A stretch of 64,000 nucleotides of DNA, taken from the NCBI GenBank assembly GCA_017621885.1, contig JAGASD010000032.1:42528-106527 (forward strand). Direction: 5' to 3'. Under the pieces are notes generated by a model. It searched no databases. It was not told the DNA's origin and was given only the letters and a program-made list of their open reading frames with translations. The translations under genes and the position numbers were made by a program. Origin of the DNA: Clostridia bacterium. Lineage in GTDB: Bacteria; Bacillota; Clostridia; Oscillospirales; Acutalibacteraceae. Positions 26,121 to 35,198 of the stretch are shown here, piece by piece. The stretch's first letter is position 1; each line of letters starts with the position of its first letter.

Positions 26121-26629
26121 AAGAGAAGATTAAAGTAGTTATTTCCAATAATCAGAAAGCTGTTAAAATTCCCACAGGTGTAAGACTCCTTGTAAGACGC
26201 TGTTGTAATGCAGTGCTGACCTTTGAGGAGTTTCCTGACCCTGCTGAAATCAGCGTGACTCTTGTTGATGATGCGCAGATTCACGAGCTTAATAAAATGC
26301 ATCGCAATATTGACAGAAGCACGGACGTGCTTTCCTTCCCCTTGGGTGAAAACGGTGTTTATGATAAAAACCTTGAAACGGGTGCAAGCCTTCTTGGCGA
26401 TATTGTAATATCTGTTGAAACTGCAGTAAGACAAGCTGAAGAGTATGGCCATACTCTCCAGCGTGAAATCGGTTTTCTCACCGTACATTCGATGCTTCAT
26501 CTTTTAGGCTACGACCACGTTGACGGCGGTATAGAAGCTGTACATATGCGCGAAAAGGAAGAACGTGTCCTTACAGAGCTTGGATTGAAGCGTAACGAGT
26601 CTTATTATATGGGCTCCGGGGAGGAGTAA
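26117..26629 (+). CDS. ybeY: Endoribonuclease YbeY (16S rRNA maturation)
   Basis: 170 residues. Single-strand-specific metallo-RNase that helps process the 3' end of 16S rRNA and in ribosome quality control. The zinc motif H-x3-H-x5-H is present as HSMLHLLGYDH near residue 130-140, with the upstream family sequence STDVLSFPLGE. It starts within the phoH stop (ATGA overlap), giving coupled translation, and is followed 4 nt later by dgkA. Confidence 0.95.
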   Translation: MKEKIKVVISNNQKAVKIPTGVRLLVRRCCNAVLTFEEFPDPAEISVTLVDDAQIHELNKMHRNIDRSTDVLSFPLGENGVYDKNLETGASLLGDIVISVETAVRQAEEYGHTLQREIGFLTVHSMLHLLGYDHVDGGIEAVHMREKEERVLTELGLKRNESYYMGSGEE

Positions 26630-26632
26630 TTT

Positions 26633-27121
26633 ATGAAGGATATTGACAGCCTCTTCAGAAGCTTTGTCTATGCCGTTAAGGGCTTTGCGTGGATGGTAAG
26701 TCACGAAAGGAATTTCAGGATACATCTAGTATGTCTCGGATATATGATATTCTTTTTGTGTCGATATGATTTTTTCGTTGTATCTGAGATTGAAGCTTCA
26801 ATACTTGTTATTATCAGCGCACTTGTAATAGGCAGTGAAATGATAAATACGGGTATAGAAAAAGCCGATGATGCTTTTTCGAGAGAGGAAAAGTACGCCA
26901 TAAAGGTGTCAAAGGATGTTGCGGCAGGTGCTGTGCTTGTGTTTGCTGTTGCCTCTGTGGTAATAGGTGTTTTTATTCTTTGGCAGCCTGCGGCTTTTGA
27001 AGCACTTTTTGCACATTATAAGGCTCATATATGGAAGGTCGCTTTATTGGTTTTCAGCTTCGTTTTATCGTTGCTGTTCATATTTAAATTCAATTTCAAG
27101 GAAAAGGGAAAAGAAAAATAA
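26633..27121 (+). CDS. dgkA: Diacylglycerol/undecaprenol kinase DgkA
   Basis: 162 residues. Small membrane kinase; Gram-positive members phosphorylate undecaprenol to recycle the wall lipid carrier. Motifs: ERNFRIHLVC, and the catalytic/Mg-binding helix SEMINTGIEKADD followed by KVSKDVAAGAVLV. It has four predicted helices rather than the usual three, with an extra C-terminal helix from about 130. The stop codon overlaps the start of era by one base. Confidence 0.88.
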   Translation: MKDIDSLFRSFVYAVKGFAWMVSHERNFRIHLVCLGYMIFFLCRYDFFVVSEIEASILVIISALVIGSEMINTGIEKADDAFSREEKYAIKVSKDVAAGAVLVFAVASVVIGVFILWQPAAFEALFAHYKAHIWKVALLVFSFVLSLLFIFKFNFKEKGKEK

Positions 27122-28014
27122 TGTCACAAAGAAAAACGGCATTTATTGCCATTGTGGGTAAACCCAACGTAGGTAAATCGTCAATTCTCAACAAGCTGTT
27201 AGGGCAGAAGGTTGCAATTGTTTCTTCGCGCCCTCAGACAACCCGTACAAAGATTATGGGTGTTCTTACAGAGGATAATATTCAGTTGGTGTTTACGGAT
27301 ACACCCGGTTTTCATAAGCCTAAAACGAAATTGGGCGAAAAAATGATTCAAGCTGTTGATGACAGTATCGGCGGTGTTGATTCCTGCCTCTTCGTTGCAG
27401 AGGTAAAGGGTGAAATCAAACCGACTGAGCTTGAACTTCTGCAGAAGCTGAAGTCAGAAAAAATCCCCGTTGTGCTTGCGATTAATAAGATTGATATGCT
27501 CAGCGACAAGCAGGAAACGATGCAGCGCATACTTGAGCTTACAGATTTATTTGAGTTTGAGGCGGTTGTTCCCGTGAGTGCTCGTGACGGTGACGGAATG
27601 GATGCTCTGAAGGCGGAGCTTATGAAGCTTGCTCAGGAGTCCGAATTTTTCTTCCCTGAGGATACTCTTACTGACCAGCCTGAGCGTGTGCTTGCCGCTG
27701 AAATGATAAGAGAAAAGCTTCTTCACAGATTAAATGAAGAAATTCCGCACGGTATAGCAGTTTCAATTGAAAAGCTCCGTGAGCGTGAGGACAAGCCTAT
27801 TCTTGATATCGAAGCAATTATTTATTGCGAAAGGGAAAGTCATAAGGGTATTGTTATCGGAAAAAAAGGTGCAATGCTTAAAGAAATTTCCACTAATGCA
27901 AGGCATGAGCTTGAAAGATTTTTTGAATGCAAGGTCAATCTTCAATGCTGGGTAAAGGTAAAGGAAGATTGGCGCAACAGAGAGGGACTCATACACAATT
28001 TCGGATTGGATTAA
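27121..28014 (+). CDS. era: GTPase Era
   Basis: 297 residues. Ribosome-assembly GTPase that binds the 3' end of 16S rRNA. G1 GKPNVGKS at 13-20, G3 DTPG at 60-63, G4 NKID at 122-125, and a C-terminal KH domain with GKKGAMLKEI. Length and domains are normal. The partners ybeY and recO around it keep the usual Firmicutes order. Confidence 0.97.
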   Translation: MSQRKTAFIAIVGKPNVGKSSILNKLLGQKVAIVSSRPQTTRTKIMGVLTEDNIQLVFTDTPGFHKPKTKLGEKMIQAVDDSIGGVDSCLFVAEVKGEIKPTELELLQKLKSEKIPVVLAINKIDMLSDKQETMQRILELTDLFEFEAVVPVSARDGDGMDALKAELMKLAQESEFFFPEDTLTDQPERVLAAEMIREKLLHRLNEEIPHGIAVSIEKLREREDKPILDIEAIIYCERESHKGIVIGKKGAMLKEISTNARHELERFFECKVNLQCWVKVKEDWRNREGLIHNFGLD

Positions 28015-28093
28015 TTTACTGCGTGTACGGTCTGTATAAAGCAAATCCCGTTGAATAGAATAATATTGTAGATATTCTGACGGGAGTGGTTTT

Positions 28094-28255
28094 ATGGATG
28101 AGAAAGAGCTTTGGGCAAAATTCTGTCAGGGTGGTAAGATTCAGGATTATCTTGAGTACCGTAACTGTGTGAATAGTGCCCCGAAAACGGAGTTGGACAG
28201 ATGTGATAAAGATAAGTGCACCGGGGTTGGTAATACGGGAGCAGAGTATAGGTGA
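28094..28255 (+). CDS. yqzL: YqzL-like small protein overlapping recO
   Basis: A 53-residue reading frame with GGGAGTGG ten bases before its ATG, between era and recO, where Bacillus has yqzL. The first 22 residues, MDEKELWAKFCQGGKIQDYL, share the YqzL pattern (aromatic-rich W..F..TG.I..YL). The tail contains three Cys and overlaps the first 53 nt of recO in another frame. Function unknown. Position and motif support it; the overlap makes the C-terminus less sure. Confidence 0.6.
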   Translation: MDEKELWAKFCQGGKIQDYLEYRNCVNSAPKTELDRCDKDKCTGVGNTGAEYR

Positions 28256-28946
28256 GTCTGATAAACTCATAACCGTGTTGACTGCAAAATACGGTCTGGT
28301 GCGTGCTTTTTCAAGGGGTGCAAAGAAAACCAAAAGCAAAAAGCTTGCCGCAACCTCGCTTCTTGCTTACGGTGAGTTTACATTTGTAAAAACAAAGGAT
28401 GCCTTTTCTGTTGAGGATGCCCTTGTTAAAGAGGTGTTTTTTGAACTGCGCGAGGATGTTGAAAAGATGGCACTTGCGCAGTATTTTTGTGAATTGGCAA
28501 ATGAATTTTGCGAAGAAGATTTTGAGGCGGAAGAGATTTTGCGCCTTCTCCTTAACGGGATATGGCTTTTGAAAAATGATAAAAAAACCACCGATTTCAT
28601 AAAAGCCGTAATTGAAATGCGTCTTATGTCTTTAAGCGGTTATATGCCCGATCTTGTGGGCTGTGAGCAATGCGGTGCTTACGAAACGGAAAAAATGTTT
28701 TTTGTTCCCGAAAGCGGCAAAATTTATTGTGAGGAATGTGCACCTTCCGGTTTTAACTATCGCGTTAACGCAAGCGTTATTCAGGCGATGCGCTATGTTA
28801 CGCTTTCGGATTTTGAAAAGATTTTTTCTTTTGTATTAAACGAAGAGTCACAAAAGCTTTTCGGAAAAATAACTGAAGCGTACCTGCTTCAGAAAACACA
28901 AAGGAAATTTAATACACTTGATTTTTATAGGGTGATTAAAAGCTGA
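28203..28946 (+). CDS. recO: DNA repair protein RecO
   Basis: 247 residues from a GTG at 28203, chosen because it gives the family N-terminus (IKISAPGLVIREQSIGESDK) and follows GGAG; an upstream GTG at 28176 adds nine atypical residues. RecO loads RecA on SSB-coated single strands with RecR. OB-fold N-terminal domain, helical middle, and a zinc site CEQCGAYE... with IYCEECA. It ends 17 nt before mutS2. Confidence 0.92.
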   Translation: MIKISAPGLVIREQSIGESDKLITVLTAKYGLVRAFSRGAKKTKSKKLAATSLLAYGEFTFVKTKDAFSVEDALVKEVFFELREDVEKMALAQYFCELANEFCEEDFEAEEILRLLLNGIWLLKNDKKTTDFIKAVIEMRLMSLSGYMPDLVGCEQCGAYETEKMFFVPESGKIYCEECAPSGFNYRVNASVIQAMRYVTLSDFEKIFSFVLNEESQKLFGKITEAYLLQKTQRKFNTLDFYRVIKS

Positions 28947-28963
28947 CACCCGAGGATAATATT

Positions 28964-31363
28964 ATGACAGAGATAAACAGACATTTAAAAGCACTTGAGT
29001 TTGACAAGGTGCTTGAGCTTCTTTCAGCGCGTGGTTGTAACGAGGATGCGAAAAATATCCTTCGTGAATTGCGCCCTGAAACTAAAATTACAAACGCACA
29101 GCGTCTGATAAAGATGACTGAAGAAGCGTACATATTGCTGGCAAAGTACGGCGGTCCGTCCTTTGGCGGACTGAGCAATGTTACAAATTCACTGTCGAGG
29201 GCTGCTGCAGGCGGTGTGCTTTCGATGAAAGAGCTTCTGACAATTGCAGGAACTCTCAGAGCCGTGCGCGGTATTTCAGAATGGCGCAGCAACAGCGGTC
29301 AGAATGAATTGAGTATTGATATTTATTTCAACGGACTTATGCCAAATAAATTCCTTGAAGATAAAATTAATGCCGCCATTATTACAGAGGATGAAATGAG
29401 TGATAACGCCTCGCCTGAGCTTGCATCAATTCGCAGACAGATAAAGAATAAAGAAAACAGCGTAAGAGAGCAGCTTGAAAAGCTGATTCGTTCACAAAGT
29501 CTCAAGGCGGTTTTGCAGGATGCAATAATAACCCAACGTAACGGTCGTTATGTTGTCCCCGTTAAAAGTGAACACAGAGCAACTGTTTCAGGACTTGTTC
29601 ACGATACGTCTTCAACGGGTGCAACGGTATTTATTGAACCTACGGGTGTTGTTGAAGCAAATAATGATATAAGAGTATTGAAAGGTAAAGAGGCACAGGA
29701 AATAGAGCGTATTCTTTACGAGCTTTCTGTTCTTTCGGGTGAGTTTACCGAAGAAATAAAGGGCAGTTACGAAAATGCTGTAGAAATAAACACAATTTTC
29801 TGTAAAGCACACCTTGCTTATGAAATGAAAGCTTCAGTGCCCGTGCTTAACGATAAGGGTGTTACAGAGCTGAAAAAAGCAAGACACCCGCTTATTGACC
29901 CTAAAAAGGTTGTTCCCACAGATATAAGGCTCGGCTCTGATTTTGATACGCTTGTGATAACGGGTCCTAATACGGGCGGTAAGACTGTTGCAATTAAAAC
30001 GGTCGGTCTTTTGTCTGCAATGGGGGCATCGGGGCTTATGATACCGGCTGCTGATGAAAGTCAGATAAGCGTTTACGAGAATATTCTTGTTGATATAGGT
30101 GATGAGCAGAGTATTGAGCAATCTCTTTCCACTTTTTCGTCACATATGGTGAATATTGTAGGCATTCTCAAAAAAGCCAACGAAAAATCCCTCGTTCTTA
30201 TTGACGAATTGGGTGCAGGTACAGACCCTGTTGAGGGTGCGGCGCTTGCTATGGCTATTCTTGAGCAATTGCACGGGCAGGGCGCAAAAATTGCCGCAAC
30301 AACTCACTATGCTGAGCTTAAAGCCTATGCACTCGGCACGGACAGAGTTGAAAACGGCTCGTGCGAATTCGACGTAAACAGTCTTAAACCCACATACAGA
30401 CTCCTTACAGGTATTCCCGGTCGCTCAAATGCTTTTGCAATATCACAGCGTCTGGGTATAGATGACAGCATAATCGAAAGAGCGGGGGAGCTTGTGTCTT
30501 CTGAAAACGTGCGTTTTGAAGACGTTGTGGATATGCTTGAAAAAAGCCGTCTTGAAATGGAAGACGAAAGACGAAAGGCGAAAGAAATCAAAGAGAGTGC
30601 AGAGCTTGACAGAGTCAATGCGCAAAAGCTTCTCAGTGATGCACAATTCAGACGAGACAGAGAGCTTGAAAATGCAAAGGGTGAGGCTCTCAGAATTGTT
30701 GAACACGCAAAGCGAGAGGCAAATGCACTTCTTAATGAGGTCGAAAAGCTGAAAAAAGAAGCAAAAGAAACGCGCAATGCAGCAGAGCTTGCAAGAAAAG
30801 CGAAAAGTACGGTTAATTCCCATCTTAACTCAATAAACAGCGCTATTAACCCTGTTACGGATGATATTGATGATGAGGAATATGTTCTTCCCAGAGCGTT
30901 GGAAATCGGCGACACGGTTTTCTGTAAAACGATAGGCAAAAATGCAAGTGTTACAGCTCTCAGGGATAAAAAGGGTAATGTGGAAATAGCTGCAGGTATG
31001 TTGAAAATGCGGGTTAAAGAAGAATCCTTGCGCCTTGTGGACAAGCCCAAAAAGGAAAAAAGTGCGAAGAAGAATGTTTCAATCGGTAAGGTCAGCGGCG
31101 AAAGCAGAGCTTCAATGCAGGTTAATAACCGTTGTGACCTTCGCGGACTTATGGTTGACGAGGCAGTAATTGTTCTTGACAGATTCCTTGACGATTTGTT
31201 GCGTTCCGGGCTTACAGAGTGTACTATAATTCACGGTAAAGGCACCGGTGCTTTAAGAGCAGGGATTACTCAGTATCTGAAATCCGACCCCAGAATAAGA
31301 ACGTTCCGTTTAGGTACGTTCGGTGAAGGTGAAAACGGTGTAACCATCGCAGAAATAAAATAA
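28964..31363 (+). CDS. mutS2: Endonuclease MutS2
   Basis: 799 residues. MutS homologue without mismatch-recognition domain; it acts on recombination intermediates and, in Bacillus, on collided ribosomes. Core ATPase Walker A GPNTGGKT at 334-341 and DELGAGTDP for Walker B; a long charged coiled coil (about 515-625); a KOW-like segment; and the C-terminal Smr nuclease domain with CDLRGLMVDEA and IIHGKGTGALR. All domains are complete. GAGGA lies upstream of the start. Confidence 0.95.
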   Translation: MTEINRHLKALEFDKVLELLSARGCNEDAKNILRELRPETKITNAQRLIKMTEEAYILLAKYGGPSFGGLSNVTNSLSRAAAGGVLSMKELLTIAGTLRAVRGISEWRSNSGQNELSIDIYFNGLMPNKFLEDKINAAIITEDEMSDNASPELASIRRQIKNKENSVREQLEKLIRSQSLKAVLQDAIITQRNGRYVVPVKSEHRATVSGLVHDTSSTGATVFIEPTGVVEANNDIRVLKGKEAQEIERILYELSVLSGEFTEEIKGSYENAVEINTIFCKAHLAYEMKASVPVLNDKGVTELKKARHPLIDPKKVVPTDIRLGSDFDTLVITGPNTGGKTVAIKTVGLLSAMGASGLMIPAADESQISVYENILVDIGDEQSIEQSLSTFSSHMVNIVGILKKANEKSLVLIDELGAGTDPVEGAALAMAILEQLHGQGAKIAATTHYAELKAYALGTDRVENGSCEFDVNSLKPTYRLLTGIPGRSNAFAISQRLGIDDSIIERAGELVSSENVRFEDVVDMLEKSRLEMEDERRKAKEIKESAELDRVNAQKLLSDAQFRRDRELENAKGEALRIVEHAKREANALLNEVEKLKKEAKETRNAAELARKAKSTVNSHLNSINSAINPVTDDIDDEEYVLPRALEIGDTVFCKTIGKNASVTALRDKKGNVEIAAGMLKMRVKEESLRLVDKPKKEKSAKKNVSIGKVSGESRASMQVNNRCDLRGLMVDEAVIVLDRFLDDLLRSGLTECTIIHGKGTGALRAGITQYLKSDPRIRTFRLGTFGEGENGVTIAEIK

Positions 31364-31382
31364 AGCGAAGGATGTGAGCGGT

Positions 31383-31676
31383 ATGAGTGATAAAATTGTG
31401 GAATTTTCGGATTTTAAAGATATGAATGAGGCTGTGCGGGAGTGCAAGCTTTTCAAGGATTTGTATTACGACCTTGCACATGCGGTTGAAGCAGCTGTTG
31501 AATGTGATACAAAGCGTGAAAGCGACAGACTCCTTGTTAATGCTCAACGGCTTGCGGAATATAAATATCTCTCGTATTACGAAAAGGATATTGAAAGTGT
31601 AGAGATATTTTTAGCCGGCTTCAATGTGGATGAATATCTTGATAACATAAAAAAACAAAAAAAGAACGATAAATAA
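31383..31676 (+). CDS. Small helical protein of unknown function
   Basis: 97 residues from ATG 31383, nine nt after AAGGAT and 19 nt after mutS2, so co-transcribed with it. The protein is charged, mostly helical by pattern, with no recognisable motif: ECKLFKDLYYDLAHAVEAA near the middle and a lysine-rich end. A strong terminator follows at once, so it is the last gene of the cluster. Confidence 0.65.
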   Translation: MSDKIVEFSDFKDMNEAVRECKLFKDLYYDLAHAVEAAVECDTKRESDRLLVNAQRLAEYKYLSYYEKDIESVEIFLAGFNVDEYLDNIKKQKKNDK

Positions 31677-31681
31677 TAACA

Positions 31682-31716
31682 AAAACCTTCTTGAAAGCGT
31701 TTTCAAGAAGGTTTTT
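31682..31716. terminator. Bidirectional intrinsic terminator
   Basis: A 13-14-bp stem (AAACCTTCTTGAAA with TTTCAAGAAGGTTT) over a 4-nt loop, flanked by A-rich and T-rich runs, serves both the mutS2 cluster and the convergent DUF1963 gene. Confidence 0.88.
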
Positions 31717-31729
31717 TATGATTTGTTAT

Positions 31730-32266
31730 TTATTTAATGAAAAAATCTGCGTTTGAAAAGTCAAGCTTTTTCAAATCAGCGAGAGGCAGTGTAACGTAAG
31801 CAATTTTTTCCGTGTCTGCAAGGAAAGGGGGCATATTGTCGTCTAAAGGATCATATCGGAGAAGTGTAATGTTTTCACCCTCTGAAACAAGCAGCCGCGT
31901 GCTGTCCTCGCAAGAGTCAGCTTCAAAATAATCTATTGAGTATTCCGTATCGGTGTCGCCTAAAAAATCAAAGCCTGCATTGAAATCGTCAATGAGTGTA
32001 TCGGGCTCATCTTTGCAGTAGCGGATATTGGGAATGAATTTTCCGTCTTTAAATGAGAGAAAAATGTAAATAAATCCCATTTGCGGCAGAATACCGCTTT
32101 TATCCAAATGCTTGAATTCGGAAAGCTTTAATTGGCAAAAGAAAAAATCATCATCGCCGACAGTTCCGTCAGAGAGCCATTCTTCGGGCATTGTAGGTGC
32201 ACCGAAGAATTTACTTGTTCCGGGGTCGTATTCCCCGTGTGCTTTTTCAACAGTAATACCTATCAT
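31730..32266 (-). CDS. DUF1963/YwqG-like protein
   Basis: 178 residues, cytoplasmic and acidic. The order SKFFGAPTMPEEWLSDG, a short FFFCQLKLSEFKHLD strand region and LPQMGFIYIFLSF resembles DUF1963 (YwqG), a family with no known activity often found near envelope or toxin-immunity genes. It overlaps the upstream carboxypeptidase by one base, so the two are one operon. The family call is by pattern and moderate. Confidence 0.55.
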   Translation of the reverse strand: MIGITVEKAHGEYDPGTSKFFGAPTMPEEWLSDGTVGDDDFFFCQLKLSEFKHLDKSGILPQMGFIYIFLSFKDGKFIPNIRYCKDEPDTLIDDFNAGFDFLGDTDTEYSIDYFEADSCEDSTRLLVSEGENITLLRYDPLDDNMPPFLADTEKIAYVTLPLADLKKLDFSNADFFIK

Positions 32267-33231
32267 CAGGCAACCCCCAAGTATTCTTCAAGAACAAGTC
32301 CGCTGCTCTTGATTGCTTTTGCGTTTTCAACACCGACATAACGCCAGTGCCAGGGCTCATATATAACCTTTGTGATATCCTGCTTGTCCTTGGGGTATCT
32401 GAGTATGAAGCCGTAATCAGCGGCGTTTTCCTGAAGCCATCTGAACTCTGCTGTATCCTCAAACCACTCTTCAACGCACACAATATCCATGGCATAACCG
32501 AGGTTATGCTCAGAGCTTCCGGGAGGCATAATGATCGTTGCAGCTTTTACCTTCGCTTCTTCTCTCGAGTATCCCTGACCTTCAAAAAACTCAATCTTGC
32601 GGTTGTAGTTGCGCTCCTGAGTTTCGTAAGAACGGTAGCCTGAGCAGGGGGTCAGCGTAACACCGTCAGCAGCCGCCGCGCGGTACATTTCCTCATAATG
32701 TGAAGCAATTTTTCTGTCAAGACGCTCACCGCTTCCGCATACGTAAACAAGATCGGGAGAATAGCTGTCGGGAATACGATAACCGGAGTTTACTAGTGTG
32801 AGCTGCCAGTTGGATTCGTCAATTGTGATGATGGTCGGGTTGCTTATTGTGCCGGGAGTACCGACGCTTGCGTTGGCGCTGTTACCTTCAATTTTTATAA
32901 TGGAGGCATCAGTTGTGCCGGTTGTGGATTGTGCCTGAGTTGAAGGCTCGGTTGTTATTTTTATAATTGACGGAGCCTTCTGAGTGGTGGCGGGAGCGGT
33001 TGTTGCTTCGGACGCGGAAATGTTTATGCTTTCCGAAACATTAGCCTGCCCTGCCGCAGCAAGTGTCTGGTTGGCAAGGAGTGTTTTATTTCTGCTGTTT
33101 ACCGCTACGCAGACAACACTTATAAAAACGGTTATACAGGCAAGAACAATGCATAAAAATTTGTTTGCGTTTGATTCCTTTGCGTTGAACCTTTTTGAGT
33201 CAGGAATATTGTTTTTATTCAAGTCTATCAT
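32266..33231 (-). CDS. VanY-type D-alanyl-D-alanine carboxypeptidase, M15B
   Basis: 321-residue anchored zinc peptidase that trims the terminal D-Ala of peptidoglycan stems. N-terminal signal anchor at about 26-47 (FLCIVLACITVFISVVCVA), a Ser/Thr-rich linker to about 130, then the M15B domain with SSEHNLGYAMDI (zinc His and Asp) and EPWHWRYVG (catalytic Glu and zinc His). It is not linked to vancomycin-resistance genes, so a housekeeping wall-remodelling role is likely. Strong promoter upstream; AGAGGTG ribosome site. Confidence 0.88.
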   Translation of the reverse strand: MIDLNKNNIPDSKRFNAKESNANKFLCIVLACITVFISVVCVAVNSRNKTLLANQTLAAAGQANVSESINISASEATTAPATTQKAPSIIKITTEPSTQAQSTTGTTDASIIKIEGNSANASVGTPGTISNPTIITIDESNWQLTLVNSGYRIPDSYSPDLVYVCGSGERLDRKIASHYEEMYRAAAADGVTLTPCSGYRSYETQERNYNRKIEFFEGQGYSREEAKVKAATIIMPPGSSEHNLGYAMDIVCVEEWFEDTAEFRWLQENAADYGFILRYPKDKQDITKVIYEPWHWRYVGVENAKAIKSSGLVLEEYLGVA

Positions 33232-33255
33232 GACTACACCTCTCTTTTGCCTTAC

Positions 33256-33284
33256 ATTATATTGTAAATTTATGAAAAAGTCAA
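33256..33284 (-). promoter_or_regulatory. Strong promoter of the carboxypeptidase operon
   Basis: Minus-strand TTGACT (33279-33284), 17 nt, TATAAT (33256-33261). An 11-bp repeat of the ribosome-site region (ACTACACCTCT, 33233-33243) occurs inverted at 33334-33344. Confidence 0.8.
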
Positions 33285-33483
33285 TATTTGTGCATTATAC
33301 TTTAATGTCATATTAGTTGTAAAATACAAAAGTAGAGGTGTAGTTTTGTGCTTTTTATACAAAGATAAAAAAAAGTTGAAAATTACTGTTGTTAAGCGTT
33401 TTTTTGTGATATAATTATCCGGTGAATAAAAAGAAGAGTCGGGTTATGTACTCTTCTAAATTATCGAAAGGGGTAAAACCTTT

Positions 33484-34380
33484 ATGAAACGTATTTTTAC
33501 AGTTGTTTTGGCAATTTTACTTGTGAGCTCAATGCTTATGTCTTTCGCATCCTGCGGCGGTTCAGATGAATCGGAAGATACTTGGGAGCTTTCAACGGTT
33601 GAGGCGGTTTATACCGAAAGTGCAACTCCCGTTAACAAAACGAGCGCAGAGGTTCTTGAATACTTTAATTCTTTAGTTAATGACATTAAAGTGTCAAAGC
33701 CCGCAATTTCTTACAATTATCAGATAAACGTTCCTGATGACAGCTTGAAGGTTACTAAAAAAGGAATGGAAGATGCTGAAGAGGTTGACGAAAGCCTTAA
33801 ATCAATTAATGATGCTGCGGTAGGTATCAAGGATATGATTCTTAAAAATATCCGTGAAAAATCCGGAGATATTCCTTTTGGTGCGGATAATACAGAGTAT
33901 CTTTTTGTCAAAGGTGAGTCGTGGACATCAAGCCTTACTGTTGCTGATATTGACACCGCAACAATCAAGGAGGTTGGTGACAATTATTACATCACAATCA
34001 CATTCAGTGATATAGATGAAAACGGCGTTGCAGATCCTCTTGCAAAAGCATTTGACCTTCGTGATAAAGAAGAGCTTCTTGCTTCCGATGAATTTGCAAA
34101 AACAAGCCCTTACCTTAAACTTAACGATTATTCAATTTCATACAGTGGCTGTAAAATAACTGCAGTTGTTAACAGATTGACAGATGAAATCTCAAACCTT
34201 AACTGTTACAAAGCAGCTAATATCACTGCTGATATGACGGGTGCAGGTTCTCTTGAGGACTACGGTGATGTTAGTGTTATGTTTACACTTGAGGATAAGG
34301 CTGATTTCAATATGATTTGGAAAACAGAGCTTCCCACAAGTCCTCTTGAAACCGCCACTGAAACAGCTGCTGCTCAATAA
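33484..34380 (+). CDS. Lipoprotein of unknown function
   Basis: 298 residues with a lipoprotein signal peptide; lipobox cysteine in SFASCGG near residue 24. The mature part is acidic, with a central region of strands and helices (IKEVGDNYYITITFSDIDEN) and a short Thr/Ala-rich end. No known domain is recognised. GAAAGGGG precedes the start. A small hairpin with arms GAAGAGT and ACTCTTC lies in the leader (about 33434-33458). A second lipoprotein gene follows 35 nt later. Confidence 0.75.
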   Translation: MKRIFTVVLAILLVSSMLMSFASCGGSDESEDTWELSTVEAVYTESATPVNKTSAEVLEYFNSLVNDIKVSKPAISYNYQINVPDDSLKVTKKGMEDAEEVDESLKSINDAAVGIKDMILKNIREKSGDIPFGADNTEYLFVKGESWTSSLTVADIDTATIKEVGDNYYITITFSDIDENGVADPLAKAFDLRDKEELLASDEFAKTSPYLKLNDYSISYSGCKITAVVNRLTDEISNLNCYKAANITADMTGAGSLEDYGDVSVMFTLEDKADFNMIWKTELPTSPLETATETAAAQ

Positions 34381-34415
34381 TCGGAGTTCTTGTGTTCCAT
34401 ATTGGAGGTATAGTT

Positions 34416-35162
34416 TTGAGTAAAAAAATTATTGCAGTTTTAATTGTTTTAACAATGCTTTTTATGACAGTCTTTGCTGCTTGTAATTCTGACAATGAAG
34501 AAGAGCGGGTTTATGTCGAAAAAGATGAATATGATTTTGTAACAGATGAGAATGGCGAAAGAGTTCTCAATAAAGACGGCGAGTTCCTTGTTTATGAAAC
34601 CGATGACAAGGGTAAACGCGTAAAAGATGACAATGGCGAATACATCACTTTGGCCCAGCCCTTTGAACCTATTGAGGATGGTAATGTTATTGAGAATTAT
34701 GGCTACAAATTTAATTTACCGGAGGGTTGGAAAACAACGAATCAGCCGGGCGAATTTGTGAATGAAAAGACTCAGCAGAGTATTGAAGTTGACGTTCTTA
34801 AGTACACGTATCCTGACTACTATAACAAGAATATAGAAATGTATCAGCAATTAAAGTCACAGGGATATAACGTTAAATGGGAAGATAGTGTTGATTTAGG
34901 TGCTGATTTTACAAATGCAGCTCGTTTTACGCTGCAGACTGAAGAGGGTGTCAGCATTATGTACTTCTTCGTAAATTCAGGAAATCTTTATAAACTTCTT
35001 TTTAATGCGGTTGACCCTGCAACAGCTGTAGCGGACAGTGAAGCCTTGTGTAAGGTTATTGACTTCAAGCCCTTCACCTACTATGATGACATAACATCAA
35101 TAGAAACAACAACTGCTGCAACACAAACATCTGCTGAAGCTTCTGAATCGGTTGCACAATAA
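34416..35162 (+). CDS. Lipoprotein with PsbP/DUF-like C-terminal domain, function unknown
   Basis: 248 residues from TTG 34416, eight nt after GGAGG; lipobox cysteine in VFAACNSD. Residues about 35-75 are an acidic Asp/Glu/Lys repeat-like segment (DENGERVLNKDGEF, DDKGKRVKDDNGEY), which looks like an imperfect internal duplication. A globular domain follows (YGYKFNLPEGWKT onward), similar in outline to PsbP-like or DUF folds. Ser/Thr/Ala-rich C-terminus. It is in an operon with the lipoprotein upstream. Confidence 0.72.
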   Translation: MSKKIIAVLIVLTMLFMTVFAACNSDNEEERVYVEKDEYDFVTDENGERVLNKDGEFLVYETDDKGKRVKDDNGEYITLAQPFEPIEDGNVIENYGYKFNLPEGWKTTNQPGEFVNEKTQQSIEVDVLKYTYPDYYNKNIEMYQQLKSQGYNVKWEDSVDLGADFTNAARFTLQTEEGVSIMYFFVNSGNLYKLLFNAVDPATAVADSEALCKVIDFKPFTYYDDITSIETTTAATQTSAEASESVAQ

Positions 35163-35198
35163 GCTGTTTTCAGATAGAACGGTATTTGAAATAGAATT

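Noticed and set aside
30325-31050. A 241-codon minus-strand frame inside mutS2
   Set aside because: Ser/Phe/Leu-rich composition typical of the antisense of a Glu/Lys-rich coiled coil; mutS2 is unequivocal here.
32266-33231. Vancomycin resistance gene vanY
   Set aside because: The M15B carboxypeptidase stands without vanR, vanS, vanH, vanA or vanX, so a general wall-remodelling enzyme is the safer call.
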